NCBI GenBank assembly: GCA_000940995.1
Contig: CP005974.1
Location: 124,001 to 188,000 of the forward strand
DNA: 64,000 bases
Source of the DNA: Photobacterium gaetbulicola Gung47
GTDB taxonomy: Bacteria; Pseudomonadota; Gammaproteobacteria; Enterobacterales; Vibrionaceae
Direction of reading: 5' to 3'
Shown: positions 38,608 through 50,515 of the stretch, in pieces
Layout of the letters: each line of letters starts with the position of its first letter
Numbering within the stretch: the stretch's first letter is position 1
Notes under the pieces: generated by a model
The model's database searches: none
What the model was told of the DNA's origin: nothing
Seen by the model: the letters and a program-made list of their open reading frames with translations, nothing else
Translations under genes and position numbers: made by a program

Positions 38608-39644
38608 CCGCAAACCTCAGCCAATGTCGTTTCTTTGGCCCCAGCCATGAAACGAACCTCATGCTCCAACACAATACCGAACTTCTCTTTCACACTGTCC
38701 ACGACAAACTGGGCCAGGAGCAAGACATCCCCAATTTGGGCATTGTGGTAATTCACCAGAACCAGCGCCTGCTGATCATGCACCCGGGCCCCACCAATCT
38801 GATGGCCTTTAAGCTGACACTGATCAATGAGCCAACCGGCTGCAAGTTTTTCCTGGCCGCTGGATTGAGGATAATGCGGCATCGACGGATAATGTGCAAG
38901 TAGATGCTTAACAGTCTCCTCAGTAACAACGGGGTTTTTGAAGAAACTGCCGGCATTGCCCAATACCTTGGGATCTGGCAATTTGGCTTGACGGATCTCG
39001 CATACTGCCGACAGAATGTCTTTCGCGGTTACTGTGAGAGGATCAAACTGCGCCAACGGGCCATAAGAAATCACCGGCGTCCACGCTTTCTTCAAACAGA
39101 GCCCGACGGCAGTAATAGCATGACTGTTTTTCAATTCGTGCTTAAAAATCGAATCGCGATAACCAAATTGGCACTCTTTGGCTGTTAATCGAGTCTCCTT
39201 ACCGGTGGTGAGCTCAACCGTATCGACATAGGCACAAATATCTTTCAGCTCGACCCCGTATGCACCGATATTCTGAATCGGAGAGGAGCCAACACACCCC
39301 GGGATCAAGGCGAGGTTTTCCAGCCCAGGCATTCCTTGCTCTACGGTTTGGGTGACCAGCTGATGCCAGTCCTCGCCAGCCCCGACATGAAGAAGAAAAG
39401 CATCCGGGGTTTCTTCGATTTCAATCCCGCTGATACGGTTGAGAACAACAACACCGGCAAAATCGTCACAGAAAAGGACATTGCTCCCTTGGCCAAGGAT
39501 TAATTTAGGCAGTTCCTGATATCGTGGTTCTTGCCAGATAGATACCAGATCTTGTGTTGTCTCGGCAACGACAATGTCTTTGGCCCTCACATCCAGACCA
39601 AATGTATGAAAAGGTGCTAGCGACCTATCTTGCAAAACTTTCAT
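38604..39644 (-). CDS. murB: UDP-N-acetylenolpyruvoylglucosamine reductase MurB
   Basis: FAD enzyme of peptidoglycan precursor synthesis, 346 residues. FAD-binding region LILGQGSNVLF and ALIPGCVGSSPIQNIGAYG, catalytic serine in GNAGSFFKNP and the C-terminal EHEVRFMAG glutamate are present. It is the type I form of enterobacteria. It heads the murB-birA-coaX set and is divergent from the GNAT gene, with only 75 bases between starts. Confidence 0.97.
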   Translation of the reverse strand: MKVLQDRSLAPFHTFGLDVRAKDIVVAETTQDLVSIWQEPRYQELPKLILGQGSNVLFCDDFAGVVVLNRISGIEIEETPDAFLLHVGAGEDWHQLVTQTVEQGMPGLENLALIPGCVGSSPIQNIGAYGVELKDICAYVDTVELTTGKETRLTAKECQFGYRDSIFKHELKNSHAITAVGLCLKKAWTPVISYGPLAQFDPLTVTAKDILSAVCEIRQAKLPDPKVLGNAGSFFKNPVVTEETVKHLLAHYPSMPHYPQSSGQEKLAAGWLIDQCQLKGHQIGGARVHDQQALVLVNYHNAQIGDVLLLAQFVVDSVKEKFGIVLEHEVRFMAGAKETTLAEVCG

Positions 39645-39719
39645 GCGACTTCTGACCCATACCTTTATACTAGGTGCTGCATTTTAACTGATTCATCCAC
39701 TCTTGGCAGTGTTTTCCCT

Positions 39720-40160
39720 ATGAGCAAGCTTAGATTCCATCAACTAGAACCCCTGCGTTTTCCATTGATCAACCGCTTTTATAAGGCTTACTACCCAGCA
39801 GGAAAGGCAAAAAAAGATGAGGTGATTTGGATTGGCGAGAATACCAAAGGCATTCAAGCCTGTGTCAGGTTCAAGCAATTTGCAGACTTCCAGTTACTGA
39901 CTGGAATGCTGGTTCATCCTGATTTACGCACTCAAGGCCAAGGCGCAGCCCTGCTAACCGCTTGCCACGCCCAGCTATCAGCACAGCCTTGCTACTGTTT
40001 TGCTTTTAGTTATTTAGAGTCGTTTTACCAAACTGCAGGTTTTGTAACGCTAGATGACAATCAATTACCAGAGGCGTTACGTACAAGGATCATCCGCTAC
40101 CGACAAAGCGGTAAAACACTAACACCGATGCTCTATGATCAAAGAAGCAGCGTGAATTGA
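39720..40160 (+). CDS. GNAT-family N-acetyltransferase
   Basis: A 146-residue acetyl-CoA-dependent transferase, substrate unknown. The acetyl-CoA binding signature is RTQGQGAALL after the LLTGMLVHPDL strand; the C-terminal part (YLESFYQTAGF) fits the fold. The ATG at 39720 is chosen because residues upstream overlap the murB promoter region, though no good ribosome site precedes it. It is followed by pssA after about 115 bases that hold a separate promoter. Confidence 0.85.
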   Translation: MSKLRFHQLEPLRFPLINRFYKAYYPAGKAKKDEVIWIGENTKGIQACVRFKQFADFQLLTGMLVHPDLRTQGQGAALLTACHAQLSAQPCYCFAFSYLESFYQTAGFVTLDDNQLPEALRTRIIRYRQSGKTLTPMLYDQRSSVN

Positions 40161-40211
40161 GCCATACGTGACCCATGCCAAGCTTGCAATACATAGACTA
40201 TGGTGTTTTTC

Positions 40212-40220
40212 TGATATAAT
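40212..40220 (+). promoter_or_regulatory. Extended -10 promoter of pssA
   Basis: TGATATAAT gives a perfect -10 hexamer with an upstream TG; no good -35 box is seen at the proper distance, as is common with extended -10 promoters. It lies 55 bases before the pssA start. Confidence 0.55.
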
Positions 40221-40274
40221 TGCGCTCTTAACTAACCGATTCATCCTTATTAAGGTCGCGTAAACGAGGCGATA

Positions 40275-41624
40275 ATGGATTCAGCTATTGCTAACAAGCA
40301 ACGCATTGAGCAACTGCCGTGTATTGCACACAAGCCAGAAGATTTAGAGACCCTTCTCGATGCAGGATCGTTCCGTGAACGTCTCCACCAAGAAATCTCC
40401 AATGCCAAAGCGCGTATTTATCTAGTTGCGCTTTACCTCCAAGATGACGACGGTGGACGAGGGATCCTCAAGGCACTGTACGAAGCCAAGCAGGCAAACC
40501 CTGGGCTTGATATCAAAGTCCTAGTTGATTGGCACCGAGCTCAACGTGGGCTTATTGGTGCTGATAAATCTGATGGAAATGCCGCCCTATACCGTGAGTT
40601 CTCGGAAAAATACGAACACCAGATTGATATTCTCGGTGTACCGGTTCGTAACCGGGAAGTCTTTGGCGTGTTACACCTCAAGGGCTTTGTTGTCGATGAC
40701 AAGATCATCTACAGCGGTGCCAGTCTCAACGATGTCTATCTGGCTCAACACCAGCGTTACCGTTACGATCGCTATCATGTGATCAAAAATGCCCAGCTGG
40801 CCGACAGCATGGCCAGCTTCATTGTCGATACCTTGGTCAACAGTGATGCCGTTAACTGCCTCAGCCAAGCCAACCGTCCAGAGACCCGTAACCTGAAAGG
40901 GGCAATCAAGGAGCTGCGCCATCAACTTCAGAAAGCCAGCTATCAGTTTGAAGCTGAGCAGGTCTCTGATACCGAAGTAGGTCTTACCCCGCTCGTGGGG
41001 CTTGGCAAGCGTAAGAACAAGCTTAACCAGCATATCTGCACCCTGATTGCGAGTGCCCAACAAGAGCTGACCATTTGCACCCCTTACTTTAACTTCCCAC
41101 GCAGCGTCAGCCGTGAAGTCAAAAGGGCACTACGCCGTGGTGTGAAAGTGACTATCGTAGTTGGTGATAAGACCGCAAATGACTTCTACATTCCACCTAG
41201 CGAACCTTTCAAGACTATCGCAGGTCTACCTTACCTGTACGAGGTCAACCTGCGAAACTTCGCCAAGCAAAATGAAGGGGCTATAGCTAGACGACAGCTT
41301 GCAATTCATCTTTGGAAGCACAATGACAACAGCTTCCATCTCAAGGGGATTTGGGTTGACAGAAGCTATATGCTGATCACAGGTAACAACCTCAACCCTA
41401 GAGCTTGGAAACTAGACTTAGAGAATGCCATCCTTGTCCATGACAAGCAGCAGCTTCTGGCCGAACAGAAACAACGTGAACTCGACCGTATCCTCGAGCA
41501 CACCCAGCTTGTTGGTAGCTATAAATTCATCGATAAAATTGATGCTTACCCTGCCCCGGTGCGAAAGTTGATCAAGCGTATTCGTCGGGTCAAGGCCGAT
41601 CATATCCTTAATCAGATCCTGTAA
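40275..41624 (+). CDS. pssA: CDP-diacylglycerol-serine O-phosphatidyltransferase PssA
   Basis: Makes phosphatidylserine, the precursor of phosphatidylethanolamine. The 449-residue protein is of the phospholipase D type found in gamma-proteobacteria, with two HxK-x4-D motifs: HLKGFVVDD and HLKGIWVD. Conserved segments such as VLVDWHRAQRG and ITGNNLNPRAW match E. coli PssA. The enzyme is associated with ribosomes and membrane in E. coli. A nicotinamidase-like gene follows after 11 bases. Confidence 0.96.
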   Translation: MDSAIANKQRIEQLPCIAHKPEDLETLLDAGSFRERLHQEISNAKARIYLVALYLQDDDGGRGILKALYEAKQANPGLDIKVLVDWHRAQRGLIGADKSDGNAALYREFSEKYEHQIDILGVPVRNREVFGVLHLKGFVVDDKIIYSGASLNDVYLAQHQRYRYDRYHVIKNAQLADSMASFIVDTLVNSDAVNCLSQANRPETRNLKGAIKELRHQLQKASYQFEAEQVSDTEVGLTPLVGLGKRKNKLNQHICTLIASAQQELTICTPYFNFPRSVSREVKRALRRGVKVTIVVGDKTANDFYIPPSEPFKTIAGLPYLYEVNLRNFAKQNEGAIARRQLAIHLWKHNDNSFHLKGIWVDRSYMLITGNNLNPRAWKLDLENAILVHDKQQLLAEQKQRELDRILEHTQLVGSYKFIDKIDAYPAPVRKLIKRIRRVKADHILNQIL

Positions 41625-41635
41625 GAGAGAAAACC

Positions 41636-42265
41636 ATGAGTATCGCAGCCATAGATGTGGACCCACAAAAGACATTTACGCCACTTTGCCCTAATGAACT
41701 GCCAGTGGGTGAAGGCGATACCATTGGCTCTGAACTCAACCAACAAGCAAAGTTGGCAAACTATCGGGTATTGACTAAAGATGCTCATCCCCATAACGCG
41801 ATATGGGTAGTAAAGGCGCATGAAGATATGCTTTCACCACTCGATCACCCTAATGCGGATTTAACCTGGGTCAGTCACGCCGTGCCAGGCACTACCGGTT
41901 TCGAAACCATTCCGGATCTTCCGCCTGTCACCGATTATGATCATGTGATCTGGAAGGGGATCGAGCCGGATCTTCACCCATACGGTGCTTGTTATCACGA
42001 TCTTCAAGAGAAACTCAGTACCGGCCTGATCGAATGGCTGCAAAGCAAAGATGTCAGCACTGTACTGATTGGTGGCTTGGCGACCGACTACTGCGTCAAA
42101 ACTACCGCTCTTCAGCTACAAGCAACAGGCTTATTTATAGTCATCGTCAATCTTGCCGCTTGTCGTGGCATTGCCGCAGAGACCATTAAGCAAGCCTGTC
42201 ATGAAATGAAAGAAGCGGGGATCAGGGTTTGTAGTAGCACAGAGGCTGTCAAAGCCCTGCTATAA
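41636..42265 (+). CDS. Nicotinamidase-like isochorismatase-family hydrolase
   Basis: The 209-residue product has the catalytic triad of nicotinamidases: D9 (AIDVDPQKTF), K107 (VIWKG) and C153 (GLATDYCVK), and metal ligands in TKDAHPHN. GLATDYCV is typical of PncA. It would deamidate nicotinamide to nicotinate for NAD salvage; related amidases with other substrates cannot be excluded. It starts 11 bases after pssA with an AGAGA site and shares its transcript; the pairing with pssA has no obvious functional reason. A good terminator follows. Confidence 0.85.
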   Translation: MSIAAIDVDPQKTFTPLCPNELPVGEGDTIGSELNQQAKLANYRVLTKDAHPHNAIWVVKAHEDMLSPLDHPNADLTWVSHAVPGTTGFETIPDLPPVTDYDHVIWKGIEPDLHPYGACYHDLQEKLSTGLIEWLQSKDVSTVLIGGLATDYCVKTTALQLQATGLFIVIVNLAACRGIAAETIKQACHEMKEAGIRVCSSTEAVKALL

Positions 42266-42293
42266 CCTAGCCCCCTCCCTGCTCTATCTAACA

Positions 42294-42322
42294 AACCCAG
42301 CCAACGGCTGGGTTTTATTTTT
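42294..42322 (+). terminator. Terminator of the pssA unit
   Basis: Stem AACCCAGCC / GGCTGGGTT, loop AAC, then TTATTTTTG. Confidence 0.88.
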
Positions 42323-42449
42323 GTTATAGTTCTTGGGACCTTGAACCTGCAGCAGCATTTACTGATAGCTATAACTGATCAGGCGTTTCCTCTCCCTGTA
42401 GATTACTGTCTGCAGAACAATCCCTCCTAAAAACCAATGATCAGTTCTT

Positions 42450-42890
42450 TTAAGAGCCTTCGGTTTTACCGAGGGCCAAAACGTAAATAAGATCAAGCAT
42501 TTCATCGGGGACGCCTAGTTGAGGCTTCTGAGTAAGTGGCGGAACCGCCGGGCTTGCGTTCAAGCGGGACTCATTCGCCTGCAAGGCGAACATATTTAAT
42601 AAACGTAAAAAAGCCAGAGTCTTTCGACTCGGGCTTAGTATAAGTGGCAGAGCGGACGGGAATCGATGGTCCGGCATTGCGGCGGGGACGCCTAGTTCCG
42701 CGAAAAAGTGCACAGCACTTTCGGGAGCGTCAGATAGCAAAAAACCCAGCCTTTCGTCGGGGACGCCTAGTTGAGGTTTATTAATAAGTGGCAGAACGGC
42801 CGGGCTTGCGCACCAGCGGGACTCATTCGCCTGCAAGGCGAACATATCCGACAGACGTAAAAAAGCCCCGTCTTTCGACGAGGCTTCTTA
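42450..42890 (-). repeat. Decayed tandem units derived from tRNA-Asp and its terminator
   Basis: Downstream of tRNA-Asp the sequence AAGTGGC(A/G)GA, which is the 3' edge of that tRNA, recurs at 42534, 42640 and 42786, each next to a degenerate hairpin resembling the tRNA terminator. GGGGACGCCTAGTT recurs three times (about 42507, 42685, 42759). Two 82-base copies (42534-42615 and 42786-42867) are about 88% identical by my count and each holds a hairpin TTCGCC / GGCGAA. None can fold as a tRNA. The pattern suggests former extra tRNA genes lost by recombination and decay. A minus-strand frame here with the repeated MFALQANESR is a by-product of the repeat. Confidence 0.7.
42859..42887 (-). terminator. 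Terminator of the rRNA operon after tRNA-Asp
   Basis: On the minus strand AAGCCTCGTC, loop GAAA, GACGGGGCTT then TTTT; one mismatch in the stem. It ends the rRNA-tRNA transcript. Confidence 0.8.
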
Positions 42891-42895
42891 ATAAG

Positions 42896-42972
42896 TGGCG
42901 GAGCGGACGGGACTCGAACCCGCGACCCCCGGCGTGACAGGCCGGTATTCTAACCAACTGAACTACCGCTCC
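42896..42972 (-). tRNA. tRNA-Asp (anticodon GTC)
   Basis: 77 bases, GGAGCGGTAGTTCAGTTGG to CGTCCGCTCCGCCA, anticodon loop CTGTCAC, CCA encoded. Distal tRNA of the rRNA operon. Confidence 0.97.
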
Positions 42973-43013
42973 ACTCAAATCACCGTGTGTTCAGCACGAT
43001 AATCTAAATTGGA

Positions 43014-43133
43014 AGCCTGGCGATGTCCTACTCTCACATGGGGAGGCCCCACACTACCATCGGCGCTATTACGTTTCACTGCTGAGTTCGGCATGGGATC
43101 AGGTGGGTCCATAATGCTATGGTCGCCAAGCAA
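43014..43133 (-). rRNA. rrf: 5S ribosomal RNA
   Basis: About 120 bases, TGCTTGGCGACCATAGC to the complementary GCCAGGC end; conserved CCATGCCGAACTCAG is present. Ends are set by pairing and may be off by a base or two. Confidence 0.95.
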
Positions 43134-43215
43134 AATTCTTACAATCTTAGAAAGCTGATGTTCTCAACACTCATCCAAGTGTTCGTGGAGTCCGCTAAAA
43201 CCCCTTGGGTGTTGT

Positions 43216-46108
<2,893 letters not shown>

Positions 46109-46299
46109 ATACAACCCCAAGGGGTCTGTTCGTATGGCTCAACAACCAAGGTTGTTCATCTGAGTATGATGAACTGTGTTTCGCCGGACTCTTACACAAG
46201 ACACTTGAATGTGTGTTGCTTGAGAACTCGTTTCTACTTATTAAGTAGAAACTATTTAGTATTGAATTCAGAGAATTCAATTTACTAGTCAGCTTTCCA

Positions 46300-46314
46300 G
46301 ATTGTTAAAGAGCA
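46300..46314 (-). promoter_or_regulatory. boxA antitermination site before 23S
   Basis: TGCTCTTTAACAAT on the minus strand in the 16S-23S spacer, the conserved NusB/S10 site of rRNA operons. Confidence 0.8.
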
Positions 46315-46372
46315 TGTGTTTGCCTTGCGGCATCCACTTTCTAAAGATTCTTAAGGAAAAAACCTTAGAGAG

Positions 46373-46448
46373 TGGCGTCCCATAGGGGAGTCGAACCCCT
46401 GTTACCGCCGTGAAAGGGCGGTGTCCTAGGCCTCTAGACGAATGGGAC
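46373..46448 (-). tRNA. tRNA-Glu (anticodon TTC)
   Basis: 76 bases in the 16S-23S spacer, GTCCCATTCGTCTAGAGG to CTATGGGACGCCA, anticodon loop CTTTCAC, CCA encoded. Confidence 0.97.
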
Positions 46449-46514
46449 ACTATGTTGTCTTTACTATTAACCAAGCAATCTGTGTGGACACTGCATAAAA
46501 CGCAGTCATATCGT

Positions 46515-48065
<1,551 letters not shown>

Positions 48066-48226
48066 AAAGTTTTGGCTCAATGAATACTGTTAATCCATTA
48101 CCGAAGTAATGAATGAATTGACTGTGCCGATATAGCCGAAGCTATTTCGTATTGGTCACTCAGTTTCATTGATAATTCTTTTGTTGACTATCATTTCACG
48201 AGTGCCCACACAGATTGCATGGTCAA

Positions 48227-48240
48227 ATTGTTAAAGAACA
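48227..48240 (-). promoter_or_regulatory. boxA antitermination site in the rRNA leader
   Basis: TGTTCTTTAACAA on the minus strand about 160 bases before 16S. Confidence 0.8.
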
Positions 48241-48291
48241 ATCCGCTACGTTGCCGGCTTAACTCGCCGTGCTCCGTGTCGGTGAGGCGGC

Positions 48292-48319
48292 ATTATAGAG
48301 ACTTGAATCACTCTGACAA
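48292..48319 (-). promoter_or_regulatory. rRNA operon promoter
   Basis: TTGTCA (48319-48314), 16 bases, TATAAT (48297-48292), then a GC-rich discriminator GCCGCC. Upstream A/T tracts (AAATTTTTT, AAAAAAC) look like an UP element. The rest of the stretch 48320-48515 is AT-rich and shows no gene. Confidence 0.88.
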
Positions 48320-48515
48320 GTGTTTTTTCCGAAAAAATTTCCACCTGACGATTATTTCTACTAATGTGAGATAAACGCCTCTAATTTCAACATTAGAGGG
48401 CCGTCACATTCACTATCTAGCAATTCCAAGTCAATGAAAGTAATATCAATGTGACTTTGTTGTTAAAATAACCAATAACGCCTTCTTATTTTTCTTATGA
48501 CGATGTAGTTAACTT

Positions 48516-48965
48516 ATGAAATTATCCAAACAATCTCTTATGCCGGTTCTCGCAATCGCCGTTGTTGGGGGCTTAGTATTTAGTTTCCTTCCCATCCTGC
48601 CCGGTATTGCCTTTGCTCTTGGCGCTATTTGTACTGCTCTTATCCTGCCCCTTATTCCAGCTAAAAATTCCTTTATAGAGCACACTTCATCCCAGGCCAG
48701 TAAAACCCTTTATGTTGGCAACCTGCCATATCGAGCCAATGAAAGTGAAGTGAAGAAGCTATTTTCGGAACATGGAGAAGTCTTTGCTGTTCGCCTAATG
48801 AAAGATAAGCGAACAGGTAAAAGGCGAGGATTTGGCTTTGTGGTGATGAGCAGCAGCGATGCTGAAAATGCCATATCTCAGTTGAATGACAAGGAATATG
48901 GCCAACGAACGTTGAAAGTCCGCGAAGCCAATGAACCTAAAAGCGGGGATAATGCAGAGATCTAA
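48516..48965 (+). CDS. Membrane-anchored RNA-recognition-motif protein
   Basis: A 149-residue protein with two hydrophobic segments at about 9-30 and 31-50 followed by one complete RRM domain (about 63-140): RNP2 is LYVGNLPY and RNP1 is KRRGFGFVVM. The RRM would face the cytoplasm and bind RNA at the membrane. Similar small RRM proteins occur in cyanobacteria (cold-induced) and in many Vibrionaceae; their role is not known to me. The last 29 bases overlap the 3' end of murI on the other strand. The gene starts about 200 bases from the divergent rRNA promoter. Confidence 0.88.
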   Translation: MKLSKQSLMPVLAIAVVGGLVFSFLPILPGIAFALGAICTALILPLIPAKNSFIEHTSSQASKTLYVGNLPYRANESEVKKLFSEHGEVFAVRLMKDKRTGKRRGFGFVVMSSSDAENAISQLNDKEYGQRTLKVREANEPKSGDNAEI

Positions 48966-49743
48966 CCGGTCCTAGGTGCATTGTCGCCAAGCTACTATCG
49001 AGTGCCGCTGTGTTGTTACCAGCGGCACTTTTGTATGTCAGGTTAGGCTCGTTACAGGCGATTGTTATTTCCCCCAGCAAATCCTTCACCCGATTGGCGA
49101 TAGCCCGTCCCGAATCAATAATAATCACTCCCCCCTCCAGGGCTTGTGAAATTTCCTCTTTAATTAATGGGAAATGAGTACACCCTAAGACAATGCAGTC
49201 AACCTTATCGTGCCAAGGCGCTAAGATCGCCTTAAGCTCCGAAATGGAAACCGCTTGGCCACGAAGTTTTTGCTCAGCGATTTCGACCAAGCGCGTTGAC
49301 CCAATCCTCAACACTTCACAATGGCTAGCAAATTTGCTGATCAGTAAATCGGTATATTCACGCTGAACTGTGGCTGGTGTCGCCAATAGCCCAATCACCT
49401 TGCGCTTGCTGAGTGTTGCTGCTGGTTTAATTGCTGGAACGACGCCAACAACCGGAACCGCCAAACATTCACGGAGTGTCGGTAACACAATCGTGCTGGC
49501 TGTATTACAGGCCACTACCACTAAATCGACAGTGTGTCGCTCAACTAATAACGAGACAATATACCTGGTACGCTCTATGAGCTCTTCTTCGGGTAGTTCA
49601 CCATAGGGAAAAGCCGCATCATCGAATGCATAGATATAGTGAACGTTAGGTAACTGCGCATATATTTCCTGATATACGGAAAGCCCACCTACACCGGAAT
49701 CAAAAATCAGTACCCGCTTCACACTTATTCTCTGCCGTATCAC
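48937..49743 (-). CDS. murI: Glutamate racemase MurI
   Basis: Supplies D-glutamate for peptidoglycan. The 268-residue protein has both catalytic cysteine motifs, VVVACNTAST and VLGCTHFPL, and the N-terminal LIFDSGVGGLSV. The longest frame starts with GTG at 49743; a second GTG at 49722 has a similar weak ribosome site, so the start is uncertain by seven residues. Its end overlaps the RRM gene convergently. In enterobacteria murI follows btuB directly; here the DUF71 gene sits between. Confidence 0.95.
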   Translation of the reverse strand: MIRQRISVKRVLIFDSGVGGLSVYQEIYAQLPNVHYIYAFDDAAFPYGELPEEELIERTRYIVSLLVERHTVDLVVVACNTASTIVLPTLRECLAVPVVGVVPAIKPAATLSKRKVIGLLATPATVQREYTDLLISKFASHCEVLRIGSTRLVEIAEQKLRGQAVSISELKAILAPWHDKVDCIVLGCTHFPLIKEEISQALEGGVIIIDSGRAIANRVKDLLGEITIACNEPNLTYKSAAGNNTAALDSSLATMHLGPVRSLHYPRF

Positions 49744-49803
49744 TCACAAGGGGCAACATCATACTGCGAATTTAAGCCTTCACCAAAATAACCCAGGTTA
49801 TTT

Positions 49804-50466
49804 TTACACTAGACAATAACGCTGATAATGAAAACGGCTCTGTCTTTCTATCCACGTCAATTCAATCGCCAAGTCCCGTTGAAAACATGGCGCTTCAACC
49901 ACCAAGGTATGAAATTCACCATCCTCTCCACACGGATCGACACCGGCTGGTAATGAATCGATAAGCGCTCGGCTGTACCACTGACCACAATAGCTTCCAT
50001 CCAATTGGCTGGTATCAATTGTAGTCAGTAAGGTTTTAATCCCGCGCTGAAGTATTTCATCAGCCAATAAACGACTGTCTTGCCCCATCAACGGGAATAG
50101 GCATTGCCAACCGGCAGGCTCGATATAACTACGGCGGTAGTCGGCAATACCATTGCAGAACATATCCCCGAAAGCGACAGCCTCAACACCCAGACCGCAG
50201 GCTCGTACCCCATCAATGACCAATGACTGGTAAACATCATTCGATGGGAACACTTCAGGTAAGGGAATTTCGACTAATGGCAGGCCTGTCAAAGCAGCCT
50301 GGGCTCGGACAACGTTCAAAGGTGTTGCTTGGAACGGGATTTCGTTTTCAACATAGGTGGTATAGAGACCCACCACGTCATAGCGGGGATCTTCAAGTAA
50401 ACGGATAAGCGTGAGGGTCGAGTCTTTACCGGAAGACCAGCTGACAATCGTTTTTAATGGACTCAT
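49804..50466 (-). CDS. DUF71/COG2102 PP-loop ATPase, predicted B12-salvage type
   Basis: An ATP pyrophosphatase of the Dph6 (diphthine-ammonia ligase) family, 220 residues from the ATG at 50466. The PP-loop SWSSGKDST is at the N-terminus and the family motif GEDGEFHT is near the C-terminus. Bacteria do not make diphthamide; a bacterial subgroup of DUF71 has been predicted from gene neighbourhoods to act in B12 salvage. Its place directly behind btuB, with only a terminator between, supports that here. The reaction is unknown. Frame upstream to 50493 lies over the terminator and is not used. Confidence 0.88.
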   Translation of the reverse strand: MSPLKTIVSWSSGKDSTLTLIRLLEDPRYDVVGLYTTYVENEIPFQATPLNVVRAQAALTGLPLVEIPLPEVFPSNDVYQSLVIDGVRACGLGVEAVAFGDMFCNGIADYRRSYIEPAGWQCLFPLMGQDSRLLADEILQRGIKTLLTTIDTSQLDGSYCGQWYSRALIDSLPAGVDPCGEDGEFHTLVVEAPCFQRDLAIELTWIERQSRFHYQRYCLV

Positions 50467-50483
50467 TTGAGTACGGCTCCATA

Positions 50484-50509
50484 AAAAAGCCACCAGTAGG
50501 TGGCTTTTT
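50484..50509 (-). terminator. Terminator between btuB and the DUF71 gene
   Basis: Stem AAAAAGCCACC / GGTGGCTTTTT with a 4-base loop, just after the btuB stop. The DUF71 gene has no visible promoter of its own, so some read-through is likely. Confidence 0.85.
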
Positions 50510-50515
50510 GTATAG

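Noticed and set aside
42450..42845. A 131-codon minus-strand frame with an internal duplication (MFALQANESR twice)
   Set aside because: It lies entirely over decayed tRNA/terminator repeats, has no ribosome site, and its repeat is explained by the DNA duplication.
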